DNA of 57,405 nt from Haemophilus parainfluenzae (GCF_900638025.1 NZ_LR134481.1:2005001-2062405); one strand, 5' to 3'. Counted from the first letter of the stretch, positions 37,656-47,349 are shown. Numbers and translations: made by a program. The notes: generated by a model not told the origin, from the letters alone.

Positions 37656-38678
37656 TTAAGGTTTTGGTAATTTAAATTTAGCCACTCGGCCATCAACTGT
37701 AAGCGGATACGCTTCGCCTTTATAAGTAATGCGAACGTTACCCGGCGCCCCAATAATTAACGCATATTTATCGCCATTAAAGGTTAAGATCTCACCTTGT
37801 TTATATTCTTTTTGCGCTAATACTTTACGGTTTTGGTCTTTCACACTAATCCAACTTGAATTTTTCGTGATCTCAATAACGAGATCGCCTTTCGCTGTAG
37901 TTTGAGCTTCAGAAATAGCAGGATTTTCAACCGCACTTTGTATATCTGGTATAGTTTTCTCTGTTGTTGGTTCTGTATTAGGTAACGTTTGTTCCACAAC
38001 CGGTGCTTGAGCTTGTTCAACAGTAGGCGCTGAAGTTGCTGCGGTTGAAACATCTGCGTTTACTGTTTTAGCTTGATTTTCTTGAGTCGTTGAAACAACT
38101 GGTTCAACAACGGCATTATTTGTTGCTTCCGTTACAGACACAGTTCTATTGGTTGACACAGTAGGATGGCTATTTACCACGACAGGAATTTCATTCAAAT
38201 GAGTTACCGGCACTTCTGCTGTTTTTTCTTTTTCAACGTAAGTTTGCACTAAATTATCACGCTCTTCATTTGATTTTTGATAATTTTGCCACCACCATAA
38301 TGCGGTCATTCCAACCACAATAAGTAAAACAAGCGAAGTTAATAACCCAACCCAGCGACCATGAGGAGCATATTGATTAACTGAACGCATTGTCCGCATA
38401 TTTTTATCTAAATCATTTTTAGGTACTTCACCAAAATCTAAATTTGCCCATTCGCTTTCAGGAATACGCAAAAATTTAGTATAGCTACGAAGATAACCCT
38501 TTAGAAAAGTAGCAGGTACATTTTTTTGTACAAACTCATTATTCTCTAACTTTTCTAAAATATTTGGACGCAAAGACGTTGCTTTTGCTACATCTTCTAA
38601 AGATAAGTTTAAGGATTCTCGCGTCTTGCGAAGTTTATCACCAAAGGATATTTCGATTGGTTCGACAATTGTATTCAT
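37656..38678 (-). CDS. rodZ: Cytoskeletal cell-shape protein RodZ
   Basis: The 340-residue protein links MreB filaments to the membrane. The N-terminal helix-turn-helix domain has GDKLRKTRESLNLSLEDVAK. One membrane helix follows (VGLLTSLVLLIVVGMTALWWW, about residues 108-129). A Thr/Val/Gln-rich periplasmic linker precedes the C-terminal beta domain (SSWISVKDQNRKVLAQ). I choose ATG 38678 (MNTIVEP) over an upstream GTG. An uptake signal lies in the linker at 37930. Confidence 0.9.
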   Translation of the reverse strand: MNTIVEPIEISFGDKLRKTRESLNLSLEDVAKATSLRPNILEKLENNEFVQKNVPATFLKGYLRSYTKFLRIPESEWANLDFGEVPKNDLDKNMRTMRSVNQYAPHGRWVGLLTSLVLLIVVGMTALWWWQNYQKSNEERDNLVQTYVEKEKTAEVPVTHLNEIPVVVNSHPTVSTNRTVSVTEATNNAVVEPVVSTTQENQAKTVNADVSTAATSAPTVEQAQAPVVEQTLPNTEPTTEKTIPDIQSAVENPAISEAQTTAKGDLVIEITKNSSWISVKDQNRKVLAQKEYKQGEILTFNGDKYALIIGAPGNVRITYKGEAYPLTVDGRVAKFKLPKP

Positions 38679-38745
38679 AAGCACCCAAACAAAAATGGAA
38701 AACTAAATGCTAAATTCTAAAGTCGAAAGGGGCTTTTGGCAATGA

Positions 38746-39288
38746 TTATTTGAGTGAACGGAGCTTTTCCGCTCTAGAAGGATCAACTTGGCGTAATTTC
38801 TCCAATGCCTGTTGATAAGCATCGGTTTGTTTTGCAGCAAAAGCACAAAGTGCCATGTTTTCGTAAGTATCAGCTTGATGATAATAATTGGGTGCAGCAA
38901 GTGCTGCATTAAATTGTGAATAAGCTTGTTCAAACTCACCTTGCCCACATAAAAATGCACCAAAGTTGTTATACACATCGCCTTGCTTATCGTCTAGCTT
39001 AATCGCCTGTAAATAAGCTTGCTTCGCTTTTTCCGTATCGCCTTGTAATTGATAAAAATGCGCAAGTGCCGAGTGCACAAGATAATAGCGGTCATCATGT
39101 TCAAAAGCTTTATCTAAATTCAGTTTTGCTTGAACGAAATCATTTTGTTGAAGATAGCCTAATGCCAATTCAACGCGCGCTTTTGCTGCTTGTTGTTTAT
39201 TAAAATCAACAGAAGACTGAGAAACACAAGCAGAAAAAACAAAAGGAAAAATGACCGCACTTAGAATGTTAATTGGGATTAATTTCAT
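38746..39288 (-). CDS. pilW: PilW/PilF-like TPR lipoprotein
   Basis: The 180-residue protein has a lipoprotein signal with lipobox FSAC (Cys20) and at least three TPR repeats (ARVELALGYLQQNDFVQAKL, HSALAHFYQLQGDTEKAKQA, NNFGAFLCGQGEFEQAYSQF). Such pilotins help secretin assembly for type IV pili, which Haemophilus uses for DNA uptake. In E. coli the equivalent slot between rlmN and rodZ is empty or different; PilW there is typical of type IV pilus producers. An uptake signal lies in the signal-peptide region (39253). Confidence 0.85.
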   Translation of the reverse strand: MKLIPINILSAVIFPFVFSACVSQSSVDFNKQQAAKARVELALGYLQQNDFVQAKLNLDKAFEHDDRYYLVHSALAHFYQLQGDTEKAKQAYLQAIKLDDKQGDVYNNFGAFLCGQGEFEQAYSQFNAALAAPNYYHQADTYENMALCAFAAKQTDAYQQALEKLRQVDPSRAEKLRSLK

Positions 39289-39357
39289 CTTATCACTCCT
39301 CTATCTTATCACTCTTCTCCAGGCCATTTTCCCTTTACAAGTATTGCTCTATTTAGC

Positions 39358-40506
39358 TTAGTTAACCGCTTTTACGTCAATACCTTCGCCAAACTTACGT
39401 TTCATTGCTGTACGTTTTGTTCGATCGATCACATCCCCCGCTAACTGACCACAAGCTGCATCAATATCATCACCACGAGTTTTGCGCACAATTACCGTAA
39501 AGCCGTATTCCATTAAGGTTTTTTGGAAACGATCAACACGGCTATTTGAGCTTTTACCATAAGGCGCTTCTGGGAATGGGTTCCATGGGATCAAGTTGAT
39601 TTTACACGGGGTATTTTTTAACACTTGAGCTAATTGATGCGCATGCTCTGTGCCATCATTCACGTGATCTAATAACACATATTCAATAGTCACTTTACCA
39701 TGGTTAGCATTCGATACCTCTAAGTATCTGTGTACCGAATCCATCAACATTTTGATGTTGTATTTTTTATTGATCGGCATAATTTCATCACGTAATTCAT
39801 CGTTCGGTGCGTGAAGTGAAATCGCTAATGCTACATCAATCTTATCACGTAACATATCGAGTGCTGGCACAACACCTGAAGTGGATAACGTCACGCGTCG
39901 TTTAGATAATCCATACGCAAAATCATCTAGCATAATTTCCATTGCAGGTACAACATTAGCTACATTTAACAATGGTTCACCCATGCCCATCATCACCACA
40001 TTGGTAATCGGACGAACCCCTGTCACACCAAAATTACCAATAATTTTTGATGCACGCCAAACCTGACCAATAATTTCAGACACCGTTAAATTACGATTAA
40101 AGCCTTGCTGTGCTGTCGAACAGAAGGTACAAGCTAAGGCACAGCCTACTTGAGAAGAGACACAAAGTGTCGCACGATCTGCTTCAGGAATATAGACCGT
40201 TTCAACTTGCTGTTCACCTACCTGCATCGCCCATTTAATGGTGCCATCTGCAGAGCGTTGTTCAACTGCCACTTCTGGCGCTTTAATTTCCGCGACCGCT
40301 TTTAATTTTTCTCGTAATTTTTTATTAATATTGGTCATATTGTCGAAGTTATCTTCGCCAAAATGATAAATCCATTTCACTAATTGATCCGCACGAAATG
40401 GTTTCTCGCCTAATTCAGCAAAAAACTCACGCATCTGCTGACGCGTTAAATCCATTAAGTTAATCTTTTTTGTGTTCATTTCGGATGAAAGGGGTTGTTC
40501 TAACAT
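39358..40506 (-). CDS. rlmN: Dual-specificity RNA methyltransferase RlmN
   Basis: The 382-residue radical SAM enzyme methylates C2 of A2503 in 23S rRNA and A37 in some tRNAs. The radical SAM cluster motif is [15 protein letters not shown] (CxxxCxxC, about residues 128-142). The GMGEPLLN motif and the C-terminal catalytic Cys in [12 protein letters not shown] are intact. The start at ATG 40506 is supported by GAGG eight bases upstream. It heads the leftward rlmN-pilW-rodZ-ispG-hisS-yfgM run. Confidence 0.96.
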   Translation of the reverse strand: MLEQPLSSEMNTKKINLMDLTRQQMREFFAELGEKPFRADQLVKWIYHFGEDNFDNMTNINKKLREKLKAVAEIKAPEVAVEQRSADGTIKWAMQVGEQQVETVYIPEADRATLCVSSQVGCALACTFCSTAQQGFNRNLTVSEIIGQVWRASKIIGNFGVTGVRPITNVVMMGMGEPLLNVANVVPAMEIMLDDFAYGLSKRRVTLSTSGVVPALDMLRDKIDVALAISLHAPNDELRDEIMPINKKYNIKMLMDSVHRYLEVSNANHGKVTIEYVLLDHVNDGTEHAHQLAQVLKNTPCKINLIPWNPFPEAPYGKSSNSRVDRFQKTLMEYGFTVIVRKTRGDDIDAACGQLAGDVIDRTKRTAMKRKFGEGIDVKAVN

Positions 40507-40807
40507 AAAGCCTCGTTATTACACATTACGGCGATGATGTTACTCAGAATTGAGTAACAAAAAATTCGCATATAAAAAATGAACCGAGATTCTACAGATT
40601 TACCGACGGATAAGCTAGCAGATTTGAAAAACAAAGAAAATTTTGACCGCACTTCTTTGCGATCGCTATCGCAAAAATCAAAAAAACAAAAGAAAAAAGT
40701 GCGGTGAAAAAACTTTAATTTTTTCTCTTTCACACATCCCAAACCCTTACAAAAACTGATAGAATGTAAGCTTTGTTTTATTCTCTAAGTTGGCTATATT
40801 AAAAGAT
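40507..40807. promoter_or_regulatory. Divergent intergenic region between rlmN and pbpG
   Basis: There is no convincing gene in these 301 bases. They contain inverted uptake signals (40646-40654 and 40698-40706) with a 43-base loop, within which a small hairpin, TTGCGAT-CGCT-ATCGCAA, can form. A/T-rich stretches on either side probably hold the two divergent promoters. Confidence 0.5.
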
Positions 40808-41683
40808 ATGTTAAAAAAAGTGCTTTCTGTATTGTGTTTAGTGCCAGCAATGGCAACAGCACAATCTTATGTCGTGTATGATTTCACCCATGATCGCGTG
40901 CTCGAAAGTAGCTCACCGAATCACGTTCAACCTATCGCATCCGTCACCAAGTTAATGACTGCAAATGTGTTTCTTGAAAATAATCGAAACGCAAATTGTA
41001 CTGCATCGATTACTGACGACGATTACGATTACATTAAAGGCACACATACAAAATTACCAAAATACACGCCAATTTCTTGTAATGAATTATTAAAAGCGAT
41101 GCTCGTTCATTCTGATAACTATGCTGCTCACGCCCTTTCTCGCTCTGCAGGCATGAGCCGTTTGCAATTTATCCAAAAAATGAATGAGAAAGCGAGAGAA
41201 TTAGGTATGCGCTCTACCCGCTTTTCAGATAGTTCTGGTTTATCCGACAGCAACATTTCAAGTGTGATGGATCTCGTAAAACTGGCTAAATACTCTCTTA
41301 ACAAAGCACAAATCAAAAACCTCTCGAATATGCCAAGTGCTTTCATTCAAGCTGGCGGACGTAGCGTTTTTGTTAAAAACACCAATAAATTAGTGCGTGA
41401 AGAAGTGTTTGATGCGGCAATTAATAAAACCGGTTATATTCGCGAATCTGGTTATAATTTAGTCTTTGTGAATAAAAATCCATGTAATCGCGCGACCATT
41501 GGGGTGATCAGTTTAAATAACCATTCATCAGCGTTTCGTACTAACTTTACTAAAGGAAAATTGGAACAATACGGTTGTATCGCAGGGCGTAGCATGCACA
41601 ACTTTACCGTTGATGAAGCCCAATATGAAGAAGGCTATGATGAAGCGGGTATGGATCGCCTAATCCAACAAGTTGGTGGTTAA
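40808..41683 (+). CDS. pbpG: D-alanyl-D-alanine endopeptidase (PBP7-like)
   Basis: The 291-residue periplasmic serine peptidase cleaves peptidoglycan cross-links. It has a signal peptide (MLKKVLSVLCLVPAMATAQS). The three penicillin-binding motifs are present: SxxK in IASVTKLM (about residues 42-49), SDN in LVHSDNYAAH, and KTG in INKTGYIRESG. I use ATG 40808; an upstream TTG at 40790 would lengthen the signal peptide without gain. A strong terminator follows. Confidence 0.93.
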   Translation: MLKKVLSVLCLVPAMATAQSYVVYDFTHDRVLESSSPNHVQPIASVTKLMTANVFLENNRNANCTASITDDDYDYIKGTHTKLPKYTPISCNELLKAMLVHSDNYAAHALSRSAGMSRLQFIQKMNEKARELGMRSTRFSDSSGLSDSNISSVMDLVKLAKYSLNKAQIKNLSNMPSAFIQAGGRSVFVKNTNKLVREEVFDAAINKTGYIRESGYNLVFVNKNPCNRATIGVISLNNHSSAFRTNFTKGKLEQYGCIAGRSMHNFTVDEAQYEEGYDEAGMDRLIQQVGG

Positions 41684-41696
41684 TCATTTCAAAAAG

Positions 41697-41730
41697 AGCG
41701 GTCAATTTTGCACAAAATTTTCCGCTTTTT
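41697..41730 (+). terminator. Terminator of pbpG
   Basis: Nested stems AGCGG / CCGCT and AATTTTG / CAAAATT are followed by a T-run (41727-41730). The sequence contains a degraded uptake signal (GAGCGGTCA). Confidence 0.85.
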
Positions 41731-41752
41731 AATTTTAATCACCTATCGATTT

Positions 41753-41771
41753 GATAATTATTTTCATTTGA
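41753..41771 (+). promoter_or_regulatory. Fur-like box upstream of yfeA
   Basis: GATAATTATTTTCATTTGA matches about 13 of 19 bases of the Fur consensus, including GATAAT and TCATT. It lies 66 bases before the yfeA ATG. Iron repression of this importer is known in related bacteria; binding here is inferred. Confidence 0.5.
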
Positions 41772-41836
41772 AAATCTTATAAAAAATGATATTATTCTGC
41801 AGAATGCTAATCAATCATTATTTTTAAGGAGATCTA

Positions 41837-42718
41837 ATGAAGCATTTATTTAAAAGCCTATCTGTTATCGCTCTAGGTTTAGCAGCTTTACAAGCCGAAG
41901 CGAAATTTAAAGTGGTGACCACATTTACGGTTATTCAGGATATCGCACAAAATGTTGCGGGCGATGCCGCGACGGTGGAATCTATCACCAAACCTGGTGC
42001 AGAAATTCACGAGTATGAACCGACCCCTAAAGATATTGTAAAAGCTCAATCTGCTGATTTAATTTTATGGAACGGATTAAATTTAGAGCGTTGGTTTGAG
42101 CGTTTCTTCCAAAATATCAAAGACAAACCAGCCGTTGTGGTAACCGAAGGCATCACGCCACTTTCTATTTATGAAGGCCCTTATAAAGATGCCCCTAACC
42201 CACACGCTTGGATGTCGCCATCTAATGCGTTGATTTATGTCGAAAATATTAAAAATGCATTAGTTAAATACGATCCGCAAAATGCTGATACTTATCAAAA
42301 AAATGCAGCAGCGTATGCAGAAAAAATCAAACAGCTCGATAAACCTTTACGTGAAAAACTCTCAAAAATTCCTGCCGACCAACGTTGGTTAGTGACCAGT
42401 GAAGGCGCCTTTAGTTATTTAGCGAAAGATTACGATCTCAAAGAAGGCTATTTATGGCCAATTAACGCAGAACAACAAGGTACGCCTCAACAAGTACGTA
42501 AACTTATCGATTTAGTGAAAAAAAATCATATTCCAGTGGTATTTAGTGAAAGTACCGTGTCAGCCAAACCTGCTCAACAGGTAGCGAAAGAAAGCGGTGC
42601 TAAATACGGCGGCGTGCTTTATGTCGATTCTCTTTCTGCCGCTGACGGTCCTGTACCAACTTATATTGACTTACTGAATGTCACTGTATCCACCATAGTC
42701 AAAGGATTTGAAAAATAA
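41837..42718 (+). CDS. yfeA: Metal ABC transporter substrate-binding protein (Mn/Fe, YfeA/SitA-like)
   Basis: The 293-residue cluster A-I periplasmic binding protein has a cleavable signal peptide ([23 protein letters not shown] region, residues 1-22). The metal ligands of the family are visible: His in [11 protein letters not shown], His in [12 protein letters not shown], Glu in [13 protein letters not shown], and Asp in [12 protein letters not shown]. It binds Mn(II) or Fe(II) for import. Ribosome site AAGGAG. The stop overlaps the yfeB start. Confidence 0.92.
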   Translation: MKHLFKSLSVIALGLAALQAEAKFKVVTTFTVIQDIAQNVAGDAATVESITKPGAEIHEYEPTPKDIVKAQSADLILWNGLNLERWFERFFQNIKDKPAVVVTEGITPLSIYEGPYKDAPNPHAWMSPSNALIYVENIKNALVKYDPQNADTYQKNAAAYAEKIKQLDKPLREKLSKIPADQRWLVTSEGAFSYLAKDYDLKEGYLWPINAEQQGTPQQVRKLIDLVKKNHIPVVFSESTVSAKPAQQVAKESGAKYGGVLYVDSLSAADGPVPTYIDLLNVTVSTIVKGFEK

Positions 42719-43614
42719 TGACTGAACTTTCCGCTTCTATTTCCGTTAATGATGTAACCGTGCGTTACAACAACGGGCACACTGCAATTTATGATGTTAC
42801 CTTTGCATTACAAGGGGGAACCATCTGTGCTCTTGTCGGCGTAAATGGGAGCGGAAAATCAACGCTATTCAAAAGCATCATGGGCTTAATCAAGCCACAG
42901 CAAGGCAATATTGCGCTTTGTGGTTTGCCAATTAATCGAGCATTGAAACAAAATTTGGTTGCCTATGTGCCGCAAGCGGAAGAAGTCGATTGGCAATTTC
43001 CAGTCTCCGTTTATGATGTTGTCATGATGGGGCGTTATGGCTATATGAACTTTTTGCGTATTCCAAAAGCGGAAGATAAACAAAAAGTGCTCGAAGCGAT
43101 GCAACGAGTAAACATCGAGCATTTAGCTGAACGACAAATCGGCGAGCTTTCTGGTGGACAGAAAAAACGCGTATTTTTGGCTCGAGCATTAGCACAACAA
43201 AGTAAGATTATCTTACTCGATGAACCTTTTACAGGTGTAGATGTTAAAACTGAGAATGCCATTGTGGAACTCCTTCGCCAATTACGTGCTGAAGGCCATT
43301 TAATTTTAGTCTCTACCCACAATTTAGGCTCTGTACCAGACTTCTGTGACCAAGTAGTGATGATTAACCGTACTGTGATTGCAGCCGGTAAAACAGAAGA
43401 TACATTTAATCAGCATAATTTGGAAAAAGTCTTTGGTGGTGTATTACGACACATCAAATTATTAGGTGAAGATCTGCATAATGATGAAGATAAACGTGCT
43501 GTCACCGTGCTTACGGATGATGAACGTCCTGTTGTCTTCTATGGTGAAACCAAAAATGATCCACCCGCAACGGCTGTAAAATCCTGTCGTCTACCTCCGT
43601 CTGACAAGGAATAA
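42718..43614 (+). CDS. yfeB: Metal ABC transporter ATP-binding protein (YfeB/SitB-like)
   Basis: The 298-residue ATPase has Walker [12 protein letters not shown] (about residues 41-51), the Q-loop in [10 protein letters not shown], signature [15 protein letters not shown] and Walker [11 protein letters not shown]. The start overlaps the yfeA stop by one base. The polar C-terminal extension of about 40 residues is typical of the Yfe/Sit type. Confidence 0.94.
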   Translation: MTELSASISVNDVTVRYNNGHTAIYDVTFALQGGTICALVGVNGSGKSTLFKSIMGLIKPQQGNIALCGLPINRALKQNLVAYVPQAEEVDWQFPVSVYDVVMMGRYGYMNFLRIPKAEDKQKVLEAMQRVNIEHLAERQIGELSGGQKKRVFLARALAQQSKIILLDEPFTGVDVKTENAIVELLRQLRAEGHLILVSTHNLGSVPDFCDQVVMINRTVIAAGKTEDTFNQHNLEKVFGGVLRHIKLLGEDLHNDEDKRAVTVLTDDERPVVFYGETKNDPPATAVKSCRLPPSDKE

Positions 43615-43617
43615 GTC

Positions 43618-44469
43618 ATGCTTGAATATTTACTGGAACCTTTCTCCTATGAATATATGCAAAAAGCCATGTGGATAAGTGCCGCAGTTGGTGGCATTTG
43701 TGCCTTTCTTTCTGCCTATTTAATGTTGAAAGGTTGGTCATTAATTGGCGACGCGCTCTCTCATTCCGTGGTTCCGGGTGTGGCGATAGCTTATGCCTTT
43801 TCACTCCCCTATGCTTTAGGTGCTTTTTTTGCCGGCATTTTGGCCGCACTTTCCATTTTATGGATCAAATCCATTTCTAAACTCAAAGAAGATGCTGTTA
43901 TCGGCTTTATTTTCAGCACATTCTTTGCCTTGGGATTGTTGATTATTTCTCTGAATCCAACTTCAATAAACGTGCAAAATATTATTCTCGGCAATATCCT
44001 TGGTATTGCTGATGAAGATATTTATCAAGTAGCCATCATTATGTTAATTTGCTTGGTCTTATTGCTTATTTTTTGGAAGGATCTGTTACTGATTTTCTTT
44101 GATGAAACGCAAGCAATTACAGTTGGACTTTCACCACTGTTTTACAAAATTCTCTTTTTTACACTCTTGAGTGCTTGTGTCGTTGCAGCATTACAAACTG
44201 TCGGAGCGATTTTAGTGATTGCGATGGTAATCACACCAGGCGCAACTGCCTATTTACTTACTGACAAATTCAAAACTCTGATCAAAATTGCTGTAGCATT
44301 AGGCGCAATCACTGGTTTCGTTGGTGTCTATTTAAGCTATTATTTAGATGGTGCAACAGGTGGTGTCATCGTAACATTACAAACCTTATTATTTTTATTG
44401 GCTTTTCTATTCTCACCTAAATACGGATTAACGAGTCAAAAACGACGTAAGGCGGTGGCCCATGAGTGA
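43618..44469 (+). CDS. yfeC: Metal ABC transporter permease (YfeC/SitC-like)
   Basis: The 283-residue inner-membrane protein has about eight helices and the ABC-3 family patterns YLMLKGWSLIGDALSHSVVPG and AMVITPGATAYLLT. It pairs with YfeD to form the channel. Its stop overlaps the yfeD start by 8 bases. Confidence 0.94.
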   Translation: MLEYLLEPFSYEYMQKAMWISAAVGGICAFLSAYLMLKGWSLIGDALSHSVVPGVAIAYAFSLPYALGAFFAGILAALSILWIKSISKLKEDAVIGFIFSTFFALGLLIISLNPTSINVQNIILGNILGIADEDIYQVAIIMLICLVLLLIFWKDLLLIFFDETQAITVGLSPLFYKILFFTLLSACVVAALQTVGAILVIAMVITPGATAYLLTDKFKTLIKIAVALGAITGFVGVYLSYYLDGATGGVIVTLQTLLFLLAFLFSPKYGLTSQKRRKAVAHE

Positions 44470-45295
44470 AATATTCACTATTTTCGTTGAGCCATTTCAA
44501 TTTGCCTTCATGCAAAATGCGCTACTCACCGCATTAGTGGTTGCCGTGATCTGTGCGCTACTTTCTTGCTATTTAGTATTGAAAGGATGGTCATTGATGG
44601 GCGATGCCATTTCCCATGCTGTCCTGCCAGGTATTGTCTTAGCTTTTTTAGCCGGTATTCCATTAGTGATTGGTGCATTTGTCTCTGGTATTGTCTGTGC
44701 CTTAGGGGTGGGTTATTTAAAAGAAAACAGCCGTATCAAAGAAGATACCGCGATGGGGATTGTATTTTCAGGGATGTTTGCCATTGGGTTGGTGCTGTTC
44801 ACTAAAATCCAAACATCACAACATCTCACCCACATCTTATTCGGTAACGTATTGGGTGTAAGCCGAGAAGAGCTGATTCAAACGGCTATCATCGCCTTAA
44901 TCATTTTTATTTTACTTGGATTAAAACGTCGTGATTTTCTACTTTATTGCTTTGATCCGAGCCATGCTCGTGTTGCCGGTCTCTCGCCTAAATTATTGCA
45001 TTATGGACTACTCACCCTGCTTGCGCTCACTATTGTGAGTACGATGCAAGTCGTTGGGGTTATTTTGGTTGTAGCCATGCTAATTGCACCAGGCATTACT
45101 GCTCTCACACTGACGAATCGCTTCGATAAAATGCTCGTTATCGCGATTATCAGCGCTGTGACTGCAAGCCTACTAGGCGTGCTACTTAGCTATCATTTTG
45201 ATGCCTCCACTGGTGCATGCATTATTTTGTTACAGGCCGTATTTTTCTTAATTGCCCTAGTTTATAGCAAAATAAAAGTGCGGTTAAATTTCTAA
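44462..45295 (+). CDS. yfeD: Metal ABC transporter permease (YfeD/SitD-like)
   Basis: The 277-residue paralogue of YfeC has the same ABC-3 patterns, YLVLKGWSLMGDAISHAVLPG and AMLIAPGITALTLT. It ends in a uptake-signal-encoded KVRLNF tail (45276-45284). It closes the operon before a symmetrical terminator. Confidence 0.94.
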   Translation: MSEIFTIFVEPFQFAFMQNALLTALVVAVICALLSCYLVLKGWSLMGDAISHAVLPGIVLAFLAGIPLVIGAFVSGIVCALGVGYLKENSRIKEDTAMGIVFSGMFAIGLVLFTKIQTSQHLTHILFGNVLGVSREELIQTAIIALIIFILLGLKRRDFLLYCFDPSHARVAGLSPKLLHYGLLTLLALTIVSTMQVVGVILVVAMLIAPGITALTLTNRFDKMLVIAIISAVTASLLGVLLSYHFDASTGACIILLQAVFFLIALVYSKIKVRLNF

Positions 45296-45297
45296 CT

Positions 45298-45327
45298 AAA
45301 AAAGCTAACAAAGATGTTAGCTTTTTT
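45298..45327. terminator. Symmetrical terminator after yfeD
   Basis: AAAAAAGCTAACA (45298-45310) and TGTTAGCTTTTTT (45315-45327) form a 13-bp stem with an AAGA loop. It starts directly after the yfeD stop and works on both strands, suggesting a convergent gene once ended here. Confidence 0.92.
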
Positions 45328-45328
45328 A

Positions 45329-45394
45329 TTAGGAATTGAGTTCCTGCAATGTCAGTACTTCAACTTGCTCATCATTGTCCAAACTGGAATTCTG
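45329..45394 (-). pseudogene. Possible 3' remnant of a resident gene truncated by the insert
   Basis: On the minus strand the last 21 codons of a frame read SSLDNDEQVEVLTLQELNS then TAA (45329-45331), two bases from the symmetrical terminator. The acidic composition and terminator position resemble a genuine C-terminus, but 21 open codons can arise by chance. Upstream the frame meets a stop at 45395-45397, about where the foreign insert may begin. Confidence 0.3.
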
Positions 45395-45430
45395 TCAATA
45401 TTTTGAACACATTTTGGGAGAAATATTTAA

Positions 45431-45607
45431 ATCAAAGATACAGACGAACAGATGGTTTTGATGCATCGCTATCTTCATAACTATACTTAGAAGCATATCG
45501 GAGAAATTCTATTTGTTGATGCAAGAATGATAAGGAAGTGGCATAAAAAGGCACTTGAAACGATGAAAGTTCCAGAAAATCCGATTCGTATTACAAATAG
45601 TTCTTGA
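45431..45607 (+). pseudogene. Degraded ORF of unknown function in the arsenic insert
   Basis: This frame has one internal TAG (45488-45490, possibly a mutated CAG). It reads IKDTDEQMVLMHRYLHNYT, stop, KHIGEILFVDARMIRKWHK, KALETMKVPENPIRITNSS, then TGA. The protein-like composition on both sides of the stop suggests an inactivated gene fragment rather than random sequence. I do not recognise the family. The stretch 45608-45837 holds no gene, only A/T-rich sequence that should contain the arsR promoter. Confidence 0.4.
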
Positions 45608-45837
45608 GGATTTTAGATGTCTGATAAAAATAATAGATGATGCTTGTAAGGTCATTCTATAAACTTATATGTTCTATGATACAAGTATGTACATAAAAGA
45701 AACTAACATTAATTACAATAATATAAGATGACAAGATTATTCAAAAGCATTTTTGATATCTCTCGAAATAAGACTTGTCAAGAAGAACAATTAGTGATAC
45801 AACAAACACATCAAAATAATTTGATATGAGGGCTTTT

Positions 45838-46119
45838 ATGAACAGAGATTTAGTAAAAACTGCAAAGATATTTAAAGCCTTTTCAGTGGCTATTCGCCTA
45901 GAGATATTAGATTTATTAAAAAATGGGGAAGAATGTGCCTGTGTTTTACTAGAAAAGCTAGATTTAACACAATCAGGCTTGTCATATCATATGAAAATAT
46001 TGACAGAGTCAGGAATTGTTATAGCAAGAGAAGAAGGCAAGTGGGTTTACTACACGATATCTGATCAAGGAAGACAAAAAATAATACAGATGTTTTTATC
46101 ATCTACAGCAAGAAATTAG
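45838..46119 (+). CDS. arsR: ArsR/SmtB-family arsenic-responsive repressor
   Basis: The 93-residue winged-helix repressor is released from DNA by arsenite. The metal site is in GEECACVLLEKL (about residues 28-39), where the Cys-Ala-Cys replaces the ELCVCDL of E. coli ArsR. The recognition helix is in LTQSGLSYHMKILTESG. I choose ATG 45838 behind GAGGG rather than the ATG at 45826. Low-GC codon use and close resemblance to clostridial and other Firmicutes ArsR sequences set it apart from its neighbours. It is followed by a long palindrome and the ACR3 gene. Confidence 0.9.
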   Translation: MNRDLVKTAKIFKAFSVAIRLEILDLLKNGEECACVLLEKLDLTQSGLSYHMKILTESGIVIAREEGKWVYYTISDQGRQKIIQMFLSSTARN

Positions 46120-46139
46120 TTACCCTTAAGGGTAACTAA
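46116..46139. promoter_or_regulatory. 24-bp perfect palindrome between arsR and the ACR3 gene
   Basis: TTAGTTACCCTT and its exact complement AAGGGTAACTAA meet at 46127/46128, overlapping the arsR stop codon. On the plus strand an A-run rather than a T-run follows, so it is not a normal terminator for arsR. It could be an ArsR operator for the exporter, or an RNA hairpin that changes the arsR:exporter ratio. No function is proven. Confidence 0.6.
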
Positions 46140-46184
46140 AAAAATACTCTTCATATCAAAAAAATTGAAGAAAGGAGGGAAAAA

Positions 46185-47225
46185 ATGAAGAAAATAAATG
46201 GAATTAGTTTTTTTGAGAAAAACCTGACTTTTTGGGTGTTAATTTGTATGGTAATAGGCATATTTATTGGGAAATATTTTCCTACTATTCCAGATTGGTT
46301 AGGAAAATTTGAGTTCTACAACGTGTCTATACCAACAACAATTTTACTTTGGATAATGATTTATCCAATGATGTTGAAAATTGATTTTAAAAGTATAAAA
46401 AACATAGGAAAAAATCCTAAAGGTCTATTTATTACATGGTTTGTAAATTGGATCATTAAGCCACTCACCATGTATTTAATCGCTTCCTTATTTTTCTTTA
46501 TTATTTATAAAGGATTTATTAATAAGGAATTGGCATCAGAATATTTAGCTGGGGCGGTTTTACTCGGCGCTGCACCATGTACCGCAATGGTATTTGTATG
46601 GAGCAAGTTAACAAGAGGTGATAGTGGTTATACCTTAGTACAGGTAGCGAGTAACGACTTAATTATTTTGATTGCATATATACCAATTGTGAGCTTCTTA
46701 TTAAAGGTTGGAGATATAAATATTCCATGGGGAACACTTTTATTGTCTATTGTATTATTTATTGTTGTTCCTCTTATTTTAAGCATGGTAACTAGAAGTA
46801 TAATCATTAAAAATAAAGGGGAAGACTACCTAAATAAAGCTTTTATCCCTGCATTTGATAAATACACTACGATGGGATTATTGTTGACGTTAATTATAAT
46901 ATTTTCATTTCAAGGACAGAAGATATTGGATCAGCCACTAAATATTATCCTTATTGCAATTCCTTTGATAATTCAAACTTTGTTTATATTTGCAATAACA
47001 TTTTTCATGGCATATTTAGTAAAGCTACCATATTCAATTGCAGCGCCATGTGGCATGATTGGTGCATCTAACTTTTTTGAGCTGTCCGTTGCAGTTTCTA
47101 TATCCCTATTTGGGCTAGTATCAGGAGCTACGCTAACAACTGTAGTAGGTGTTCTGGTTGAAGTTCCTGTTATGTTAGCCTTGGTAAAGTTTGCCAATTC
47201 TATGGAAAATAAATTTAATCGTTGA
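46185..47225 (+). CDS. acr3: ACR3-family arsenite efflux permease
   Basis: The 346-residue inner-membrane protein has ten hydrophobic segments and the ACR3 signature GAAPCTAMVFVWSKLTRGD (about residues 127-145), including the Cys required for arsenite transport, and APCGMIGASNFFELSVA near 287. It exports As(III) using the proton gradient. The ribosome site GAAAGGAGGG is stronger than those of neighbouring genes and typical of Firmicutes. Low GC and absence of uptake signals also indicate transfer. With arsR it makes a minimal detoxification unit without arsenate reductase. Confidence 0.93.
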   Translation: MKKINGISFFEKNLTFWVLICMVIGIFIGKYFPTIPDWLGKFEFYNVSIPTTILLWIMIYPMMLKIDFKSIKNIGKNPKGLFITWFVNWIIKPLTMYLIASLFFFIIYKGFINKELASEYLAGAVLLGAAPCTAMVFVWSKLTRGDSGYTLVQVASNDLIILIAYIPIVSFLLKVGDINIPWGTLLLSIVLFIVVPLILSMVTRSIIIKNKGEDYLNKAFIPAFDKYTTMGLLLTLIIIFSFQGQKILDQPLNIILIAIPLIIQTLFIFAITFFMAYLVKLPYSIAAPCGMIGASNFFELSVAVSISLFGLVSGATLTTVVGVLVEVPVMLALVKFANSMENKFNR

Positions 47226-47349
47226 ATATGAGTTAAAACTGCTAACAACAATCAAGTAGTGTTAATTTACAAAATGCTAGATCAGATATATGTCCTAGAA
47301 TGTCCATCTATAGTCTGGGATACTATATAATCAGCAAGAAATATAATAT

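Noticed and set aside
40500..40742. Minus-strand 80-codon frame upstream of rlmN
   Set aside because: Its composition is low-complexity (Phe/Lys/Ser-rich), it spans an uptake-signal pair and it has no ribosome site. It is treated as intergenic.
45838..47225. Complete ars operon with arsenate reductase or arsD/arsA
   Set aside because: Only arsR and acr3 are present; the flanking sequence contains fragments unrelated to arsenic reduction.
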